Source of the DNA: DSSB01 sp046346845
GTDB lineage: Bacteria > UBA10199 > DSSB01
Assembly (NCBI GenBank): GCA_046346845.1
Contig: JAXMHH010000002.1
Span: 310,001 to 374,000 of the forward strand
Direction: 5' to 3'
Length of the DNA stretch: 64,000 nt
The position numbers and the translations under genes are program-made. A model generated the notes under the pieces. That model worked only from the letters and a program-made list of their open reading frames with translations. It was not told the DNA's origin and searched no databases. Shown piece after piece: positions 8,449 through 18,303 of the stretch (positions are counted from its first letter, which is position 1; every line of letters begins with the position of its first letter).

Positions 8449-9120
8449 ATGAAGAAATTACTGCTGAAATTATTCGCCCTCGGCGCCTTGCTGGGCCTAG
8501 GCGCCTGCGGGGGCGCCACGACGAACCTGCAGGTCTTCAACGCCTCGCCCGACGCCCCGCCCGTCGACGTCTTCGTCGGCAAGGAGAACGCCGCCGGTCC
8601 CTTGGCCTTCGCCGATTTCCAGCAGTACCAGGAGGTCAGCGCCGGAAACCAGACCCTGCGGGTCAATGAAGCCGCCACCTCGCGCACCTTGACGGAACAA
8701 TCGGGGACCCTCGCGGCCAACCAGGATTACACCCTGATCGTGGTCAATTTCTTGAACCAGATCCAAACCCTGCTGCTGAGCGACGATAATTCCGTCGATC
8801 AACCGAGCAACGCCAAGCTTCGCCTGGTGAATGCCGCACCCAGCGCCCCCGGCCTGGACTTTTACTTCACGGCCCCGAACGCGGATCTCAATTCGGTAAC
8901 TCCCCTGCTGAGCGACCTGGGCTTCAAGGAAGTCTCCGATTACCTCACCGTGGGCGCGGCCACCTACCGGGTGCGCGTCACCCAGACGGGCACCAAGACC
9001 GTGTTGGTCGATTCCGGCAATTTCGTCTTGAGCCCCTCGCAGGTGCGCACGGGAGTGGTGATCGACAGCGCCGGCGGCGGGGCGCCCTTCAACATCGTCT
9101 TCCTGCCGGACAAGCTTTAA
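8449..9120 (+). CDS. DUF4397-type lipoprotein
   Basis: This predicted lipoprotein of 223 residues has a signal peptide ending in lipobox LGAC with C20 as the lipid site. The mature part has two similar halves, each starting with a strand such as NLQVFNASPDAPPVDVF or KLRLVNAAPSAPGLDFYF. This is the hallmark of DUF4397, a beta-sandwich domain on the cell surface or in the periplasm with no known enzymatic role. A strong AAGGAGGA ribosome site precedes the ATG. A 7-bp hairpin (CCCCCTC/GAGGGGG, about 8376-8400) lies in its upstream region. It stands alone. Confidence 0.85.
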   Translation: MKKLLLKLFALGALLGLGACGGATTNLQVFNASPDAPPVDVFVGKENAAGPLAFADFQQYQEVSAGNQTLRVNEAATSRTLTEQSGTLAANQDYTLIVVNFLNQIQTLLLSDDNSVDQPSNAKLRLVNAAPSAPGLDFYFTAPNADLNSVTPLLSDLGFKEVSDYLTVGAATYRVRVTQTGTKTVLVDSGNFVLSPSQVRTGVVIDSAGGGAPFNIVFLPDKL

Positions 9121-9162
9121 GGCAGCGGCCCCCTCCACCCACCGGTTTCTTTCAACAGCCTG

Positions 9163-10347
9163 TCATGCCTTGGCGAGCAGGCGTTTCACGAACACGATGA
9201 AGATTCCGGTCAAGACCAGGTTGAGCGCCAGGGACAGCATCGCCACCGCGATGGGCGCCCCGCCGATGCCGTAAGAGAGGGAAACCACCAGGACTCCGGC
9301 CCCAACCTCCCCGCGCGGCCACATTCCGATGCACAGGGCCAGGCGCTGGCGCCAATCCACCTCCTGCCGGTAGCAGAAGAGGGGGAACATCTTCCCGAGG
9401 TTGGCCAACAGGGTCACGACCAGCACATGAAGCATCACGTTCCCCCAGCCCGGCCAAGTCCCCGAACCGACCAGCTCGGCGACCGCCGGCATGGAAAGGC
9501 CCACCAATACCATGAACAAGGCGGAAATGAGGGTTGAGACCCGCTGTTCTCCGGGCGTTTCCGGACCTTCCTGGTGGCCCTCGCGGGCGTCGTCGGCATG
9601 CGGCTGGGCCCCGGGGGGACGGGCCAGGATGCAGCCCAGGACAAAGGCGGGCAGCAAGACCTCGATGTGGATGGGAACCACGTCGTCGATCCGGAGGCTG
9701 ATGAGATAGAGGGCCTCGCAGGCCCCGGTGACGAGGGCCGCATAGAGGGCGACGAAGGGCCAGGCGACGGGCAGCCTCCAGCGATGCAGGAAACGCCAGG
9801 CCAGATAGAGAAGCACCGCCATGATCACCACGATCACGGCCAGCTGCCAACGCAGCCCCACCATCATCATCTTGAGGGGGATCATGAGCAGGACGGTGTC
9901 CAGGTCGTCGAAGATGGCCAAGATGCGGGCCTTGCGGTAGACCCAAGTGGCGGAGAGGCCCGCCGCGGCGAGCATCGAAAACAGGATCCCCGCCGAGGTG
10001 GGCGCGGCGAAGCGGGACGAAAGCAGGGATTCCTTCCAGGTGGTCCAGTCTCCCCACAGCGAGCTGGGGTTCATGACCAACACGAAATAGAGCGCGCAAA
10101 AGATCCAGGGAAAGCCGGCCGCGGTCGCTGCGATGAGGTAGTCCTTGCCGTATTGCCCGACCCGGGCCTTGTCGATTTCGAACTCGTAACCCACGTGAAT
10201 CATGATGAAACCGAGGCAGAACATGGTCAGGAGCTTGACCCCGGCTTGATAGGTCGGCAGCTGCGCAGGAGTGAGGAAGCCGGGCAGCACTTGGGATCCC
10301 GCCAGGCCCAGCAACAAAAGGATGGAGAAAATCAGCACCTTCTTCAT
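9163..10347 (-). CDS. Na+/H+ antiporter (CPA-type cation:proton antiporter)
   Basis: This is a polytopic inner-membrane protein of about 394 residues with some 11-12 hydrophobic helices. A short hydrophilic insertion with many acidic and glycine residues lies about two thirds along (near ARPPGAQPHADDAREG). Segments such as LCLGFIMIHVGYEFEID, LAIFDDLDTVLLMIPL and VLLPAFVLGCILARPP fit monovalent cation:proton antiporters of the CPA2/CPA1 type; the exact ion is not determinable. The open frame reaches 10380, but the ATG at 10347 (MKKVLIFSILLLLG) gives a normal N-terminal helix. It is divergent from the SAM hydroxide adenosyltransferase gene. Confidence 0.82.
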   Translation of the reverse strand: MKKVLIFSILLLLGLAGSQVLPGFLTPAQLPTYQAGVKLLTMFCLGFIMIHVGYEFEIDKARVGQYGKDYLIAATAAGFPWIFCALYFVLVMNPSSLWGDWTTWKESLLSSRFAAPTSAGILFSMLAAAGLSATWVYRKARILAIFDDLDTVLLMIPLKMMMVGLRWQLAVIVVIMAVLLYLAWRFLHRWRLPVAWPFVALYAALVTGACEALYLISLRIDDVVPIHIEVLLPAFVLGCILARPPGAQPHADDAREGHQEGPETPGEQRVSTLISALFMVLVGLSMPAVAELVGSGTWPGWGNVMLHVLVVTLLANLGKMFPLFCYRQEVDWRQRLALCIGMWPRGEVGAGVLVVSLSYGIGGAPIAVAMLSLALNLVLTGIFIVFVKRLLAKA

Positions 10348-10415
10348 AGCTGTCGGAAAAATTACGGGAAAAAATTGCACTTGGCAAAGAAAAGCGAAAC
10401 CCGGAAACTGAACTC

Positions 10416-11195
10416 ATGGTCATCGCCCTGCTCAGCGACTTCGGTACCCAAGACCACTATGTCGGCGCGATGAAGGGCGTGCTGGCGCGCCTCGCCCCCA
10501 ACGCGCGCGCCATTGACCTCACCCACCAAATCCCCCCCTTCGACCTCATCCAAGGGGGACTGGCCCTCTACCAGGCAGCCCCGCATTTCCCGCGCAAGAC
10601 CGTGTTTCTCGCCGTGGTCGACCCCGGGGTCGGCAGCGCCCGCAAGCCCATCCTGGTCGAGACTCAAGACTATTTTTTCCTAGGGCCCGACAACGGCCTG
10701 CTCTCGATGGCCTTGGCCGAGCAAAAAATCCGGCGGATCGTCCACCTGAACAACGAGAAATATTTCCAAAAACCGCTCAGCGCGACCTTCCACGGCCGCG
10801 ATCTCTTCGCCCCCGTCGCCGCCCACCTGGCCCAGGGCCTGGCCCCGGAGTTCTTCGGGCCGGAGCTGACCGATTACCAGCGGCTCCCGGAGTTCATCCC
10901 GGGCTTCGACGCCAAGCAGGTGTCGGGCCGGATCCTGGCCTTCGACCGCTTCGGCAGCGCGGTGAGCAACCTGAGCCGCTCCTTCCTGCAGCGGCATTAC
11001 CACCGGCCCAGCCTGCGGGTGGAAGTCGGCGGACACCTGCTGGAGGGGCCCAAGACCCATTACGCCGAGGTCGCGGTAGGCGAGCCCCTGCTCTTGTTCG
11101 GAAGCGGCGGCCTGCTGGAGATCGCCGTCCGGGAGGGTTCCGCCGCGGAACGGCTGGGCCTGCGGCGCGGCGATCCCCTGCGGCTGGCGCTTTGA
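10416..11195 (+). CDS. SAM hydroxide adenosyltransferase (DUF62 / SAM hydrolase family)
   Basis: Members of this family cleave S-adenosylmethionine with water-derived hydroxide to adenosine and methionine; they are relatives of fluorinase and chlorinase. The 259-residue protein shows N-terminal SDFGTQDHYVG with the conserved aspartates, DLTH, VVDPGVGS, GPDNGLLS and FHGRDLFAPVAAHLA. The C-terminal beta-barrel domain contains FDRFGSAVSNL. The HGRD/FAP segment is typical of the hydroxide-using branch rather than the halogenases. It is a soluble enzyme. The gene is followed 48 bases later on the same strand by the Ste24-like protease. Confidence 0.9.
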   Translation: MVIALLSDFGTQDHYVGAMKGVLARLAPNARAIDLTHQIPPFDLIQGGLALYQAAPHFPRKTVFLAVVDPGVGSARKPILVETQDYFFLGPDNGLLSMALAEQKIRRIVHLNNEKYFQKPLSATFHGRDLFAPVAAHLAQGLAPEFFGPELTDYQRLPEFIPGFDAKQVSGRILAFDRFGSAVSNLSRSFLQRHYHRPSLRVEVGGHLLEGPKTHYAEVAVGEPLLLFGSGGLLEIAVREGSAAERLGLRRGDPLRLAL

Positions 11196-11243
11196 CTTGC
11201 AAATGGAGCGAGGCTTCATTACTCCTCCGGCAGAGGGTAAGGA

Positions 11244-12503
11244 ATGATCCAAACACAACACTGGTTTTTCTGGCTCTTTTTATCCCTGTATCTCCTCCAC
11301 CTCCTGGTCGAATTCGGCCTCGACGCCCTCAACCTCAAACACCTCGAGGAAAACCGCGGCCGCATCCCGGATCTCTTCCTCGGGGTGTTCAGCCCGGACG
11401 AATACCGCCGCAGCATCGCCTACACCCGCGCCAAGACCCATTTTAGCTGGGCCAAAACCGGCTTCGACGCCCTCCTGCTCTGGACCTTGATCCTCAGCGG
11501 AGGCTTTTACCGCCTCGACCTCTGGCTGGGGGCTTGGCTGCCCACCCACAGCCTCTGGCACCAGGTGGCCTATCCCTTCACGCTCGGGGCCCTCTTTTAT
11601 GCGCTGCACCTGCCTTTCAGCCTGTATTATCAATTTGTCTTGGAGGAAAAGTTCGGCTTCAACCGGATGGGGATCAAGACCTTCGTCGGAGACCAACTCA
11701 AGTCCCTGGGTCTGTCCCTCGCCTTGGGCATCCCCCTCTTGGCCTTGATCTTTTGGCTGGTACCGACCATCGGGCCCCGCTGGTGGCTCGTCGCTTGGGG
11801 GGTACTGATGCTCTTCCAGCTGCTCACCGCCGCCCTGTTTCCCGTCTTGTTCGCCCCCCTCTTTTATAAATTCACCAAGCTGAGCGAGGGTGAGCTGAAG
11901 GACCGATTGCAGGCCCTGGCGGAAAAACTCCGCTTTCGGATGGCGGGAGTCTTCACCATCGACGGCTCGCGGCGCAGCGCCCATTCCAACGCCTTCTTTG
12001 CCGGGATCGGCAAGACCCGACGCATCGTCCTCTTCGACACCCTCATCCAAAGCCTGAGTACCGCCGAGATCGTTTCGGTGATCGCCCATGAGATCGGGCA
12101 CAACAAGAAACGGCACATCCTCAAGGGCCTGCTGCTCTCCTCCGCGACCACCCTGCTGTCCCTGTGGATCTTGGAAAAATGCCTGGAATGGCCGCCCTTC
12201 TTCGAGGCCTTCGGGGTGCCCGAACCCAGCCTGCAAGTGGGCTTCGTGATCTTCGCCCTGCTGAGCGGGGTCTTCACCTTCCCGCTCAATCCGATCTTTC
12301 AGTGGCTCTCCCGGCGCAACGAGTACGAGGCCGACCGTTACTCGGTGGAGGTCAACGGCGACCGCCAGGCCATGGTCTCCTCCCTGGTCAAGCTGTCCAA
12401 GGACAACCTGAGCAACCTCACCCCCCATCCCTGGTACAGCTTCTACCACTACTCCCATCCGACCACGACCGAACGGGCGGAGGCGATCGCGGTCCTGCCT
12501 TAA
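11244..12503 (+). CDS. M48 family Ste24-like zinc metalloprotease
   Basis: This membrane-embedded zinc protease belongs to the CAAX prenyl protease 1 (Ste24) group. In bacteria such proteins probably act in membrane-protein quality control. The 419-residue sequence has several N-terminal membrane helices, the zinc motif HEIGH (H282, E283, H286) in VIAHEIGHNKKRH, and the distal EYEAD motif supplying the third zinc ligand. The C-terminal HPWYSFYHYSHPTTTERAEAI segment is characteristic. An AAGGA precedes the ATG closely. It converges on the P1 gene with a 17-base gap. Confidence 0.92.
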   Translation: MIQTQHWFFWLFLSLYLLHLLVEFGLDALNLKHLEENRGRIPDLFLGVFSPDEYRRSIAYTRAKTHFSWAKTGFDALLLWTLILSGGFYRLDLWLGAWLPTHSLWHQVAYPFTLGALFYALHLPFSLYYQFVLEEKFGFNRMGIKTFVGDQLKSLGLSLALGIPLLALIFWLVPTIGPRWWLVAWGVLMLFQLLTAALFPVLFAPLFYKFTKLSEGELKDRLQALAEKLRFRMAGVFTIDGSRRSAHSNAFFAGIGKTRRIVLFDTLIQSLSTAEIVSVIAHEIGHNKKRHILKGLLLSSATTLLSLWILEKCLEWPPFFEAFGVPEPSLQVGFVIFALLSGVFTFPLNPIFQWLSRRNEYEADRYSVEVNGDRQAMVSSLVKLSKDNLSNLTPHPWYSFYHYSHPTTTERAEAIAVLP

Positions 12504-12520
12504 GGCCCGCGCGGATCCTT

Positions 12521-14974
12521 TCAATTTAAGCGATCAAAGCTGGAGAGCAGGTGCCGAACCGCCGCCCGGACCTCGAGGGAGGGATGGTTTCCCACCTCAG
12601 TCAGGCGGGCGCGCATCTCGAGGTTCGGCTCGAGGTAGGGCGCGAGGGCCTGCAAGACGGCCAGGCCGAAGGCGCGGCGGTTGGGCAGGGGGTTCTTGAG
12701 TCGGTCGATCCATTGCAGCGCAAGGTCGCTCCGCTCTTGCCGCGGCATCGCGGCGAGGGCCTTCGCGAGATGCGGACCAAAATCCTCCTGCCGCCGCATA
12801 TTAAGCTCCTGGTCCGGGAAGGCGCGGGTATCCAAGTCGTGGGCGGCCTTGAAGAGGATGCTCCAGAGGTGAAGGCGGGCCTCGGCGGGGATCCCGGGAC
12901 GGCGAATCTCCACCAAGGCGACGTCCAGGATATGGTCGTAGCGCCTCATGGCGGGATCCGAATCCCGGAAGGCGTTCAAGAATTCCTGGCCCAAGATGCC
13001 GCGCATCTGCTCGGTCAAGTAGGGACGGCTGAGCAGGTATCCCAGCTCGTCGTAATTTTGGAAGTCCCTCGGGCGATTGCGGAGCTGCGCGATATTGGCG
13101 TCGACGAACTGCTCCCGCAGCCTCGGGAGGTGCTCCTCCAGCCAGGCGGAGGCCTCCGAGGAGGCGTCCGCGGAATGGGCCGTGGCCTCCAAGGCCTCCA
13201 GGATTTCCACCCGCCGCAGGCCGCGTAGCTCGGGGTCGCGAAGGCCGTGGCTCAAGACCTCCAAGAGCCGGAGCTGCGCCGCAGCTGGGACCCTCCGGTC
13301 GCCGGACAGGGCCTCGACCAAGTCCTCGAGGTAGGGGTATTGGTTGAACCAGGTCTCATCGGCCTCGGCAAAACGCACGGTTTCGAGCGCCAGACTCTCC
13401 ACGAGCTCGGCCTCGAGCTGGGGCAGCCCCCGCAGCCGCTGAACCACATCCAGCGCGGCCTCGTGGGGAACTTCCGTATCGTAACTGTTTTTGAAGGCCT
13501 GCAAGACCGCCGCGACGACGCGACTCCGCTCCAGGCGCCCGAGGCTGGGGTTCCTCAGCAAGGAGACGTAGAAGCCGGGGACCAGGGACTCTTCCAGGCG
13601 TTTCGGACGGAGCAGTTCCTGAAAGAGGGCGCGGGGGCCGCGGCGCCTCAAGTCGACTTCCTCCAGGACCTCGTTCAGGCCGTTGACGATGAGGTCGTGG
13701 ACCTTCAGGGTGATGTCTTGGCAGTCGATCTTGCGATGCAGGCGATGGAATAATTCGACGTATTGCCGGCTATTGAGTTCCGATCCCTGACGAAGCATTT
13801 CTACGATCCGCACCACGGCGCTCAACCCGACGCTGCTATTCGGGTTTTCGACCTGCGCGAGCCAGTACCGCGACTCTACGGGCAGCGAGATGCGGCGAGC
13901 GCTGGGCCGGCCGCGCGCCGCCATCATCATTAGGGTGGGACCCGTTTCCGGGGCCGGCCTCCGAGGCCCGCCCGCCAAGGCCCAAACCGGCCGCGCGGGC
14001 TGAAGCCCCGCCCAGGGGGGCAGGGTCCTGTCCGCCCGCTCCAAGGCGGCTCCTTGCCGCTCGAGGGCCCCCTCCCAAGCGGCGAAGCGCGGCCCGAAGG
14101 CCGTCCGGCTCAGGCGCCCCGCCACATGGAACTGCAGGAGCAAGGCCAAGGAATCCACCAAGGTGGTCGCGCCGGCCAAGTGCGGTCGCAGCCCGACCAG
14201 CTCCTCGCCGCGATGGCCCAACAAGATCCCCGCCAACATCGCCCCCTGCTGCCATAGCCCGCGCCAGGGCGCCGCTTGTCCCCGGCCTAGGTAGGCCGCC
14301 AAAGCCCCGGACAGCTTCAGACTCCCCAAGACGAGATAACTGGAGGCAAAATCCCTCCCCAGGGCCCGGAGGCTCCAGTCCTGTCGCCGACCCAAGGCCT
14401 CACTGCCCAAGCGCCCCACCAGGGTGAAGGTCGGCGCCTCCACGGCAAAACCCGCGAGCGAGGCGAGTCGGCTCGCCCCGAAGACCCGCGTCAAAAATCC
14501 CGGCGCGGCACCGGCCGTGAGCCGGGAGAGCGTCAGGAGGCGCGTCAGGCGAAAGGCCATGCCGGCCGCGCCCATGGCCAACAATGCGCTCGGCTCGCTG
14601 GCCTGTTGCGCCAATTGGCGCAGCAAAAATTCGGCGCGCGGTCCGAAGGACCCCCGGCCCAAGAGCGCATCGAGTTCATGTTCGGCGCGGCGGCGCAGGG
14701 CCGAGTCCGTCCCGGAGCCCTCCGCCACTCGCCGATAGAGCGCCGCCGCCAGGTCGAGATGCCCCGAGCGTTCCTGCCTCCGGGCGAAGTTCAACAGGCC
14801 CTCGGCCTGGAGTTGCGGGTCCGACTCCCGAGTCAGGGAGATCAGTTCCCGGCGATCCCCCTCCGAGGCCAGGGCCAGGGCGGGCGCAAGCCCGCCGTTG
14901 GCGGCGAGCCGCTCCGGCTCGCGCGCCGGCACAGGACCGCCGGCAAGCGGACGATATGGGATCGAGGGTTCCAT
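12521..14974 (-). CDS. Large unknown protein P1 with shared N-terminal module and HEAT-like C-terminus
   Basis: I do not recognise the family. The 817-residue product (from the first in-frame ATG) has an N-terminal module at about residues 40-310. It begins with TPR-like helices (LLNFARRQERSGHLDLAAALYRRV), then LDALLGRGSFGPRAEFL, a glycine/alanine-rich hydrophobic stretch with FRLTRLLTLSRL and VEAPTFTL, and ends LALLLQFHVAGRLSR. The same module opens three genes at 41.3-50.7 kb. The remainder is leucine-rich paired helices resembling HEAT repeats, with no catalytic motif. It follows amrS by 85 bases on the same strand. The frame is open to a TTG at 15040, but no ribosome site supports either start. 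Confidence 0.7.
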   Translation of the reverse strand: MEPSIPYRPLAGGPVPAREPERLAANGGLAPALALASEGDRRELISLTRESDPQLQAEGLLNFARRQERSGHLDLAAALYRRVAEGSGTDSALRRRAEHELDALLGRGSFGPRAEFLLRQLAQQASEPSALLAMGAAGMAFRLTRLLTLSRLTAGAAPGFLTRVFGASRLASLAGFAVEAPTFTLVGRLGSEALGRRQDWSLRALGRDFASSYLVLGSLKLSGALAAYLGRGQAAPWRGLWQQGAMLAGILLGHRGEELVGLRPHLAGATTLVDSLALLLQFHVAGRLSRTAFGPRFAAWEGALERQGAALERADRTLPPWAGLQPARPVWALAGGPRRPAPETGPTLMMMAARGRPSARRISLPVESRYWLAQVENPNSSVGLSAVVRIVEMLRQGSELNSRQYVELFHRLHRKIDCQDITLKVHDLIVNGLNEVLEEVDLRRRGPRALFQELLRPKRLEESLVPGFYVSLLRNPSLGRLERSRVVAAVLQAFKNSYDTEVPHEAALDVVQRLRGLPQLEAELVESLALETVRFAEADETWFNQYPYLEDLVEALSGDRRVPAAAQLRLLEVLSHGLRDPELRGLRRVEILEALEATAHSADASSEASAWLEEHLPRLREQFVDANIAQLRNRPRDFQNYDELGYLLSRPYLTEQMRGILGQEFLNAFRDSDPAMRRYDHILDVALVEIRRPGIPAEARLHLWSILFKAAHDLDTRAFPDQELNMRRQEDFGPHLAKALAAMPRQERSDLALQWIDRLKNPLPNRRAFGLAVLQALAPYLEPNLEMRARLTEVGNHPSLEVRAAVRHLLSSFDRLN

Positions 14975-15059
14975 AGGCTTGTGGCAGGAGTTTTCGCCCC
15001 TCGGGGACGAAAGTTGCTCGCCCCGCCCTGGAAATAACAAAACGATATTATTAGTGTTT

Positions 15060-16163
<1,104 letters not shown>

Positions 16164-16250
16164 GGCTTATTCTCTTCCCAAATCAGGGCAAGGGCAATTG
16201 CTGAGCCCAAGATGGGGCGCGCGGCTCCCAGCGTCAAGGAGGGCAAAATC

Positions 16251-16682
16251 ATGAGCCATTTGAACGAGGTATGGGTTCAGGGCGGACCCAGCGGCTACAA
16301 CGTCCAGATCACCGCCGGGGCCCACCGCCTGCTGGCCGATGAACCCATCGCCGTGGGCGGCACCGACACCGGGCCCAACCCCTATGAACTCCTGTTATCC
16401 GCGCTGGGCGCCTGCACCGCCATGACCCTGCGGATGTATGCCGACCGCAAGGGCTGGAAGCTGACGGGCGTCCGGGTGAAGCTGAATCACGAGAAGATCT
16501 ACGCCCAGGATTGCAAGGACTGCGAGACCAAGGAAGGCAAGCTGGACCGCATCCAGCGGGAGCTGCAACTTAGCGGCGATCTAAGCGAGGAACAGCGCCA
16601 GCGGCTCTTGCAGATCGCCGAGCGCTGTCCCGTCGCCCTGACCCTGCGCTCGGAAATCCGCATCGAAAGCCGGCTCGTTTAA
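16251..16682 (+). CDS. OsmC family protein
   Basis: This small soluble protein of 143 residues belongs to the OsmC/Ohr superfamily, thiol peroxidases that reduce organic hydroperoxides, or related YhfA-like forms. It has the first conserved cysteine C55 in LSALGACTAMTLRMYA and the second, C126, in ERCPVALTL, plus an extra CxxC in YAQDCKDCET. The substrate-side motif GGTDTGPNPYELLL is typical. The frame is open far upstream only because amrS mirrors it; the ATG at 16251 has AAGGAGG nine bases before it. It ends four bases from the next, convergent gene. Confidence 0.92.
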   Translation: MSHLNEVWVQGGPSGYNVQITAGAHRLLADEPIAVGGTDTGPNPYELLLSALGACTAMTLRMYADRKGWKLTGVRVKLNHEKIYAQDCKDCETKEGKLDRIQRELQLSGDLSEEQRQRLLQIAERCPVALTLRSEIRIESRLV

Positions 16683-16686
16683 GCGC

Positions 16687-17670
16687 TCACTGAAATCGTA
16701 TCGACTCTAGGATCGCCCCCAGCTCCCCCTCGTAGCGGTCGAAATCCGCAGGCGTCGGGGCGCCCAGCAGGAAGGTGACCGAGACGGTCCCGAACTCCGG
16801 GGTATCGAAGTAGCCGCTCCACACCGCCGTGGTCTGGCCGTCGCTGCGGCGCTCGAGCCGCAGCAGGCCCATCGCCGGCCCAATGTCCTTGCGGGCGTAG
16901 CCGAGGATCTCCTCCCGCTTCAGCTCCGCCGCGGCCTTCTCGGCCAAGGACTGCATCAGGGGAGCAAAGGCGATCTTCTGGTCGAAATAGGTCAGGTTGC
17001 CGATGAAATAGGCCCCGCGATCCTTGGGCCGGAATTCGATCTCGCGCTTCTCCAGGGCCTGCTGCTCCCAGTCCGCCGGCACTTCGAAGCGGATCGTTTG
17101 GCTGGGCCAGGTGAAGGGAGTCCAGCCGCTCGCCGCCCCGCGGTCGGCGCGCAGGGACCTACCGCCGCTGAGCGGGACGTCGGAACCCGGGGCATCCGGC
17201 AGGGCCGGCGCCGCCGGTCCGGTCGCACCGCCTTCCAGGGGAATGGAACGTCCGTCTTCCAATTCGAGCCTCCCGGAGACTACCCGCCACTGCCCGTTTT
17301 CGCGGACCAGGGTCGCGTAGTATTTCCCGCGGCCCTTGCTGCCCTTCACCGACATGCTGAAGCTGGCCGTGCCGGAGCCCCCGCCCTCGACCGAGATGCT
17401 GCCGAGGGGCCAACCCGTATCGCGGATCTCTCCCAAGGCCTGGCGGGCGGTGGGGCTCTGCCGCACCGAACTGGCGGCGAGCCGTCCCGCCTCGGAGTCT
17501 TTGATCTGGTAAAGTACGAAGCCGACGATGCCCAGGATGCCGATCACGATCAAAGAGAGGCAGCCGCAGCCCAGGAAGATCCAGGGCTTCATCGAGCGGC
17601 CGGAGGAAGCGCCGGCGGGCGATGCTCCGAGCGGGTCTAGGACTGGCTGAGAGGTTTGGGCTTCATTCAT
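16687..17670 (-). CDS. Membrane-anchored protein with Coa1/Tim21-like domain
   Basis: The function is unknown. The 327-residue product starts MNEAQTSQPVLDP and has one membrane helix at about residues 28-50 (PWIFLGCGCLSLIVIGILG region). A domain follows in which SPTARQALGEIRDTG, then SGTASFSMSVKGSKGRGKYY and WRVVSGRLELEDG match the Coa1-like bacterial domain (cytochrome oxidase assembly protein 1 type). A proline/alanine linker leads to a second beta-rich domain with FTWPSQTIRFEVPADWEQ and FGTVSVTFLLGAP. The ATG at 17670 has GGGGAG upstream, so the longer frame to 17745 is not used. It converges with the OsmC gene. Confidence 0.65.
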   Translation of the reverse strand: MNEAQTSQPVLDPLGASPAGASSGRSMKPWIFLGCGCLSLIVIGILGIVGFVLYQIKDSEAGRLAASSVRQSPTARQALGEIRDTGWPLGSISVEGGGSGTASFSMSVKGSKGRGKYYATLVRENGQWRVVSGRLELEDGRSIPLEGGATGPAAPALPDAPGSDVPLSGGRSLRADRGAASGWTPFTWPSQTIRFEVPADWEQQALEKREIEFRPKDRGAYFIGNLTYFDQKIAFAPLMQSLAEKAAAELKREEILGYARKDIGPAMGLLRLERRSDGQTTAVWSGYFDTPEFGTVSVTFLLGAPTPADFDRYEGELGAILESIRFQ

Positions 17671-17856
17671 GAGGGCTCCCCTGTGCAACAGCCTGCTGAG
17701 GTGGTTTACGCAATGATTTTCGAGCCATTCTGGGTCTTCCCGCATATTTTGTCACGTGAAAGCGAAGCCCCTGGCGGGCCCCAACAGCCAATCCAAACAA
17801 GTAGCCGCGGCATCTTTCATCTGGATTCACGGGGGCTTTTGCACGACAATGCCCCC

Positions 17857-18300
17857 ATGCGGGAATGGCATTACCACATCGACGCCGAAGGCAATCTCTG
17901 GCACGACGGCAGCGTCTTCGAGGATCCCCACACCCTAAACTTCTTCATGCGCAAGTTGGAAAAATTGCCGGACGGCCGCTACCACGCCCTCTGTCAGGGC
18001 GAGGAGTGTTACTTCGAGCCGGAGGACACGCTCTACGTAGTGCGCGACGTCGAGTTGCACCCGGACCACGTCGATCTGACCTTCCAGGGCGGCTACCGGG
18101 AGCGCCTCGATCCCCATACCCTCCATGTCGGCAAGAACAACGTCTTCTACTGCTGCGCCCGCGAGGGGCGCTTCGAGGCCCGCTTCAACCGCAAGCCCTA
18201 CCTCGAGCTGGCCCGCTGGATCGACTACGATCCCCGGGAACACCGTTTCTTCCTCAAACTCGCGGGAGAGAAATTTCCCATCCAGGGCGTATCCGCTTAG
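17857..18300 (+). CDS. Small DUF1285-like protein
   Basis: This is a 147-residue soluble protein beginning MREWHYHIDAEGNLWHDGS. The pattern (a short strand with WHDG, a helix, LPDGRYHAL, then a block ending VRDVELHPD, and a final YDPREHRFFLKLAGE) resembles DUF1285 proteins, whose role is unknown. I hold that link loosely. The frame is open upstream but this ATG is the natural start. There is no Shine-Dalgarno site, and GACAAT lies six bases before the ATG, so a leaderless message is possible. A GGGGGC/GCCCCC pair flanks that segment. The next gene starts four bases after its stop. Confidence 0.6.
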   Translation: MREWHYHIDAEGNLWHDGSVFEDPHTLNFFMRKLEKLPDGRYHALCQGEECYFEPEDTLYVVRDVELHPDHVDLTFQGGYRERLDPHTLHVGKNNVFYCCAREGRFEARFNRKPYLELARWIDYDPREHRFFLKLAGEKFPIQGVSA

Positions 18301-18303
18301 CCT

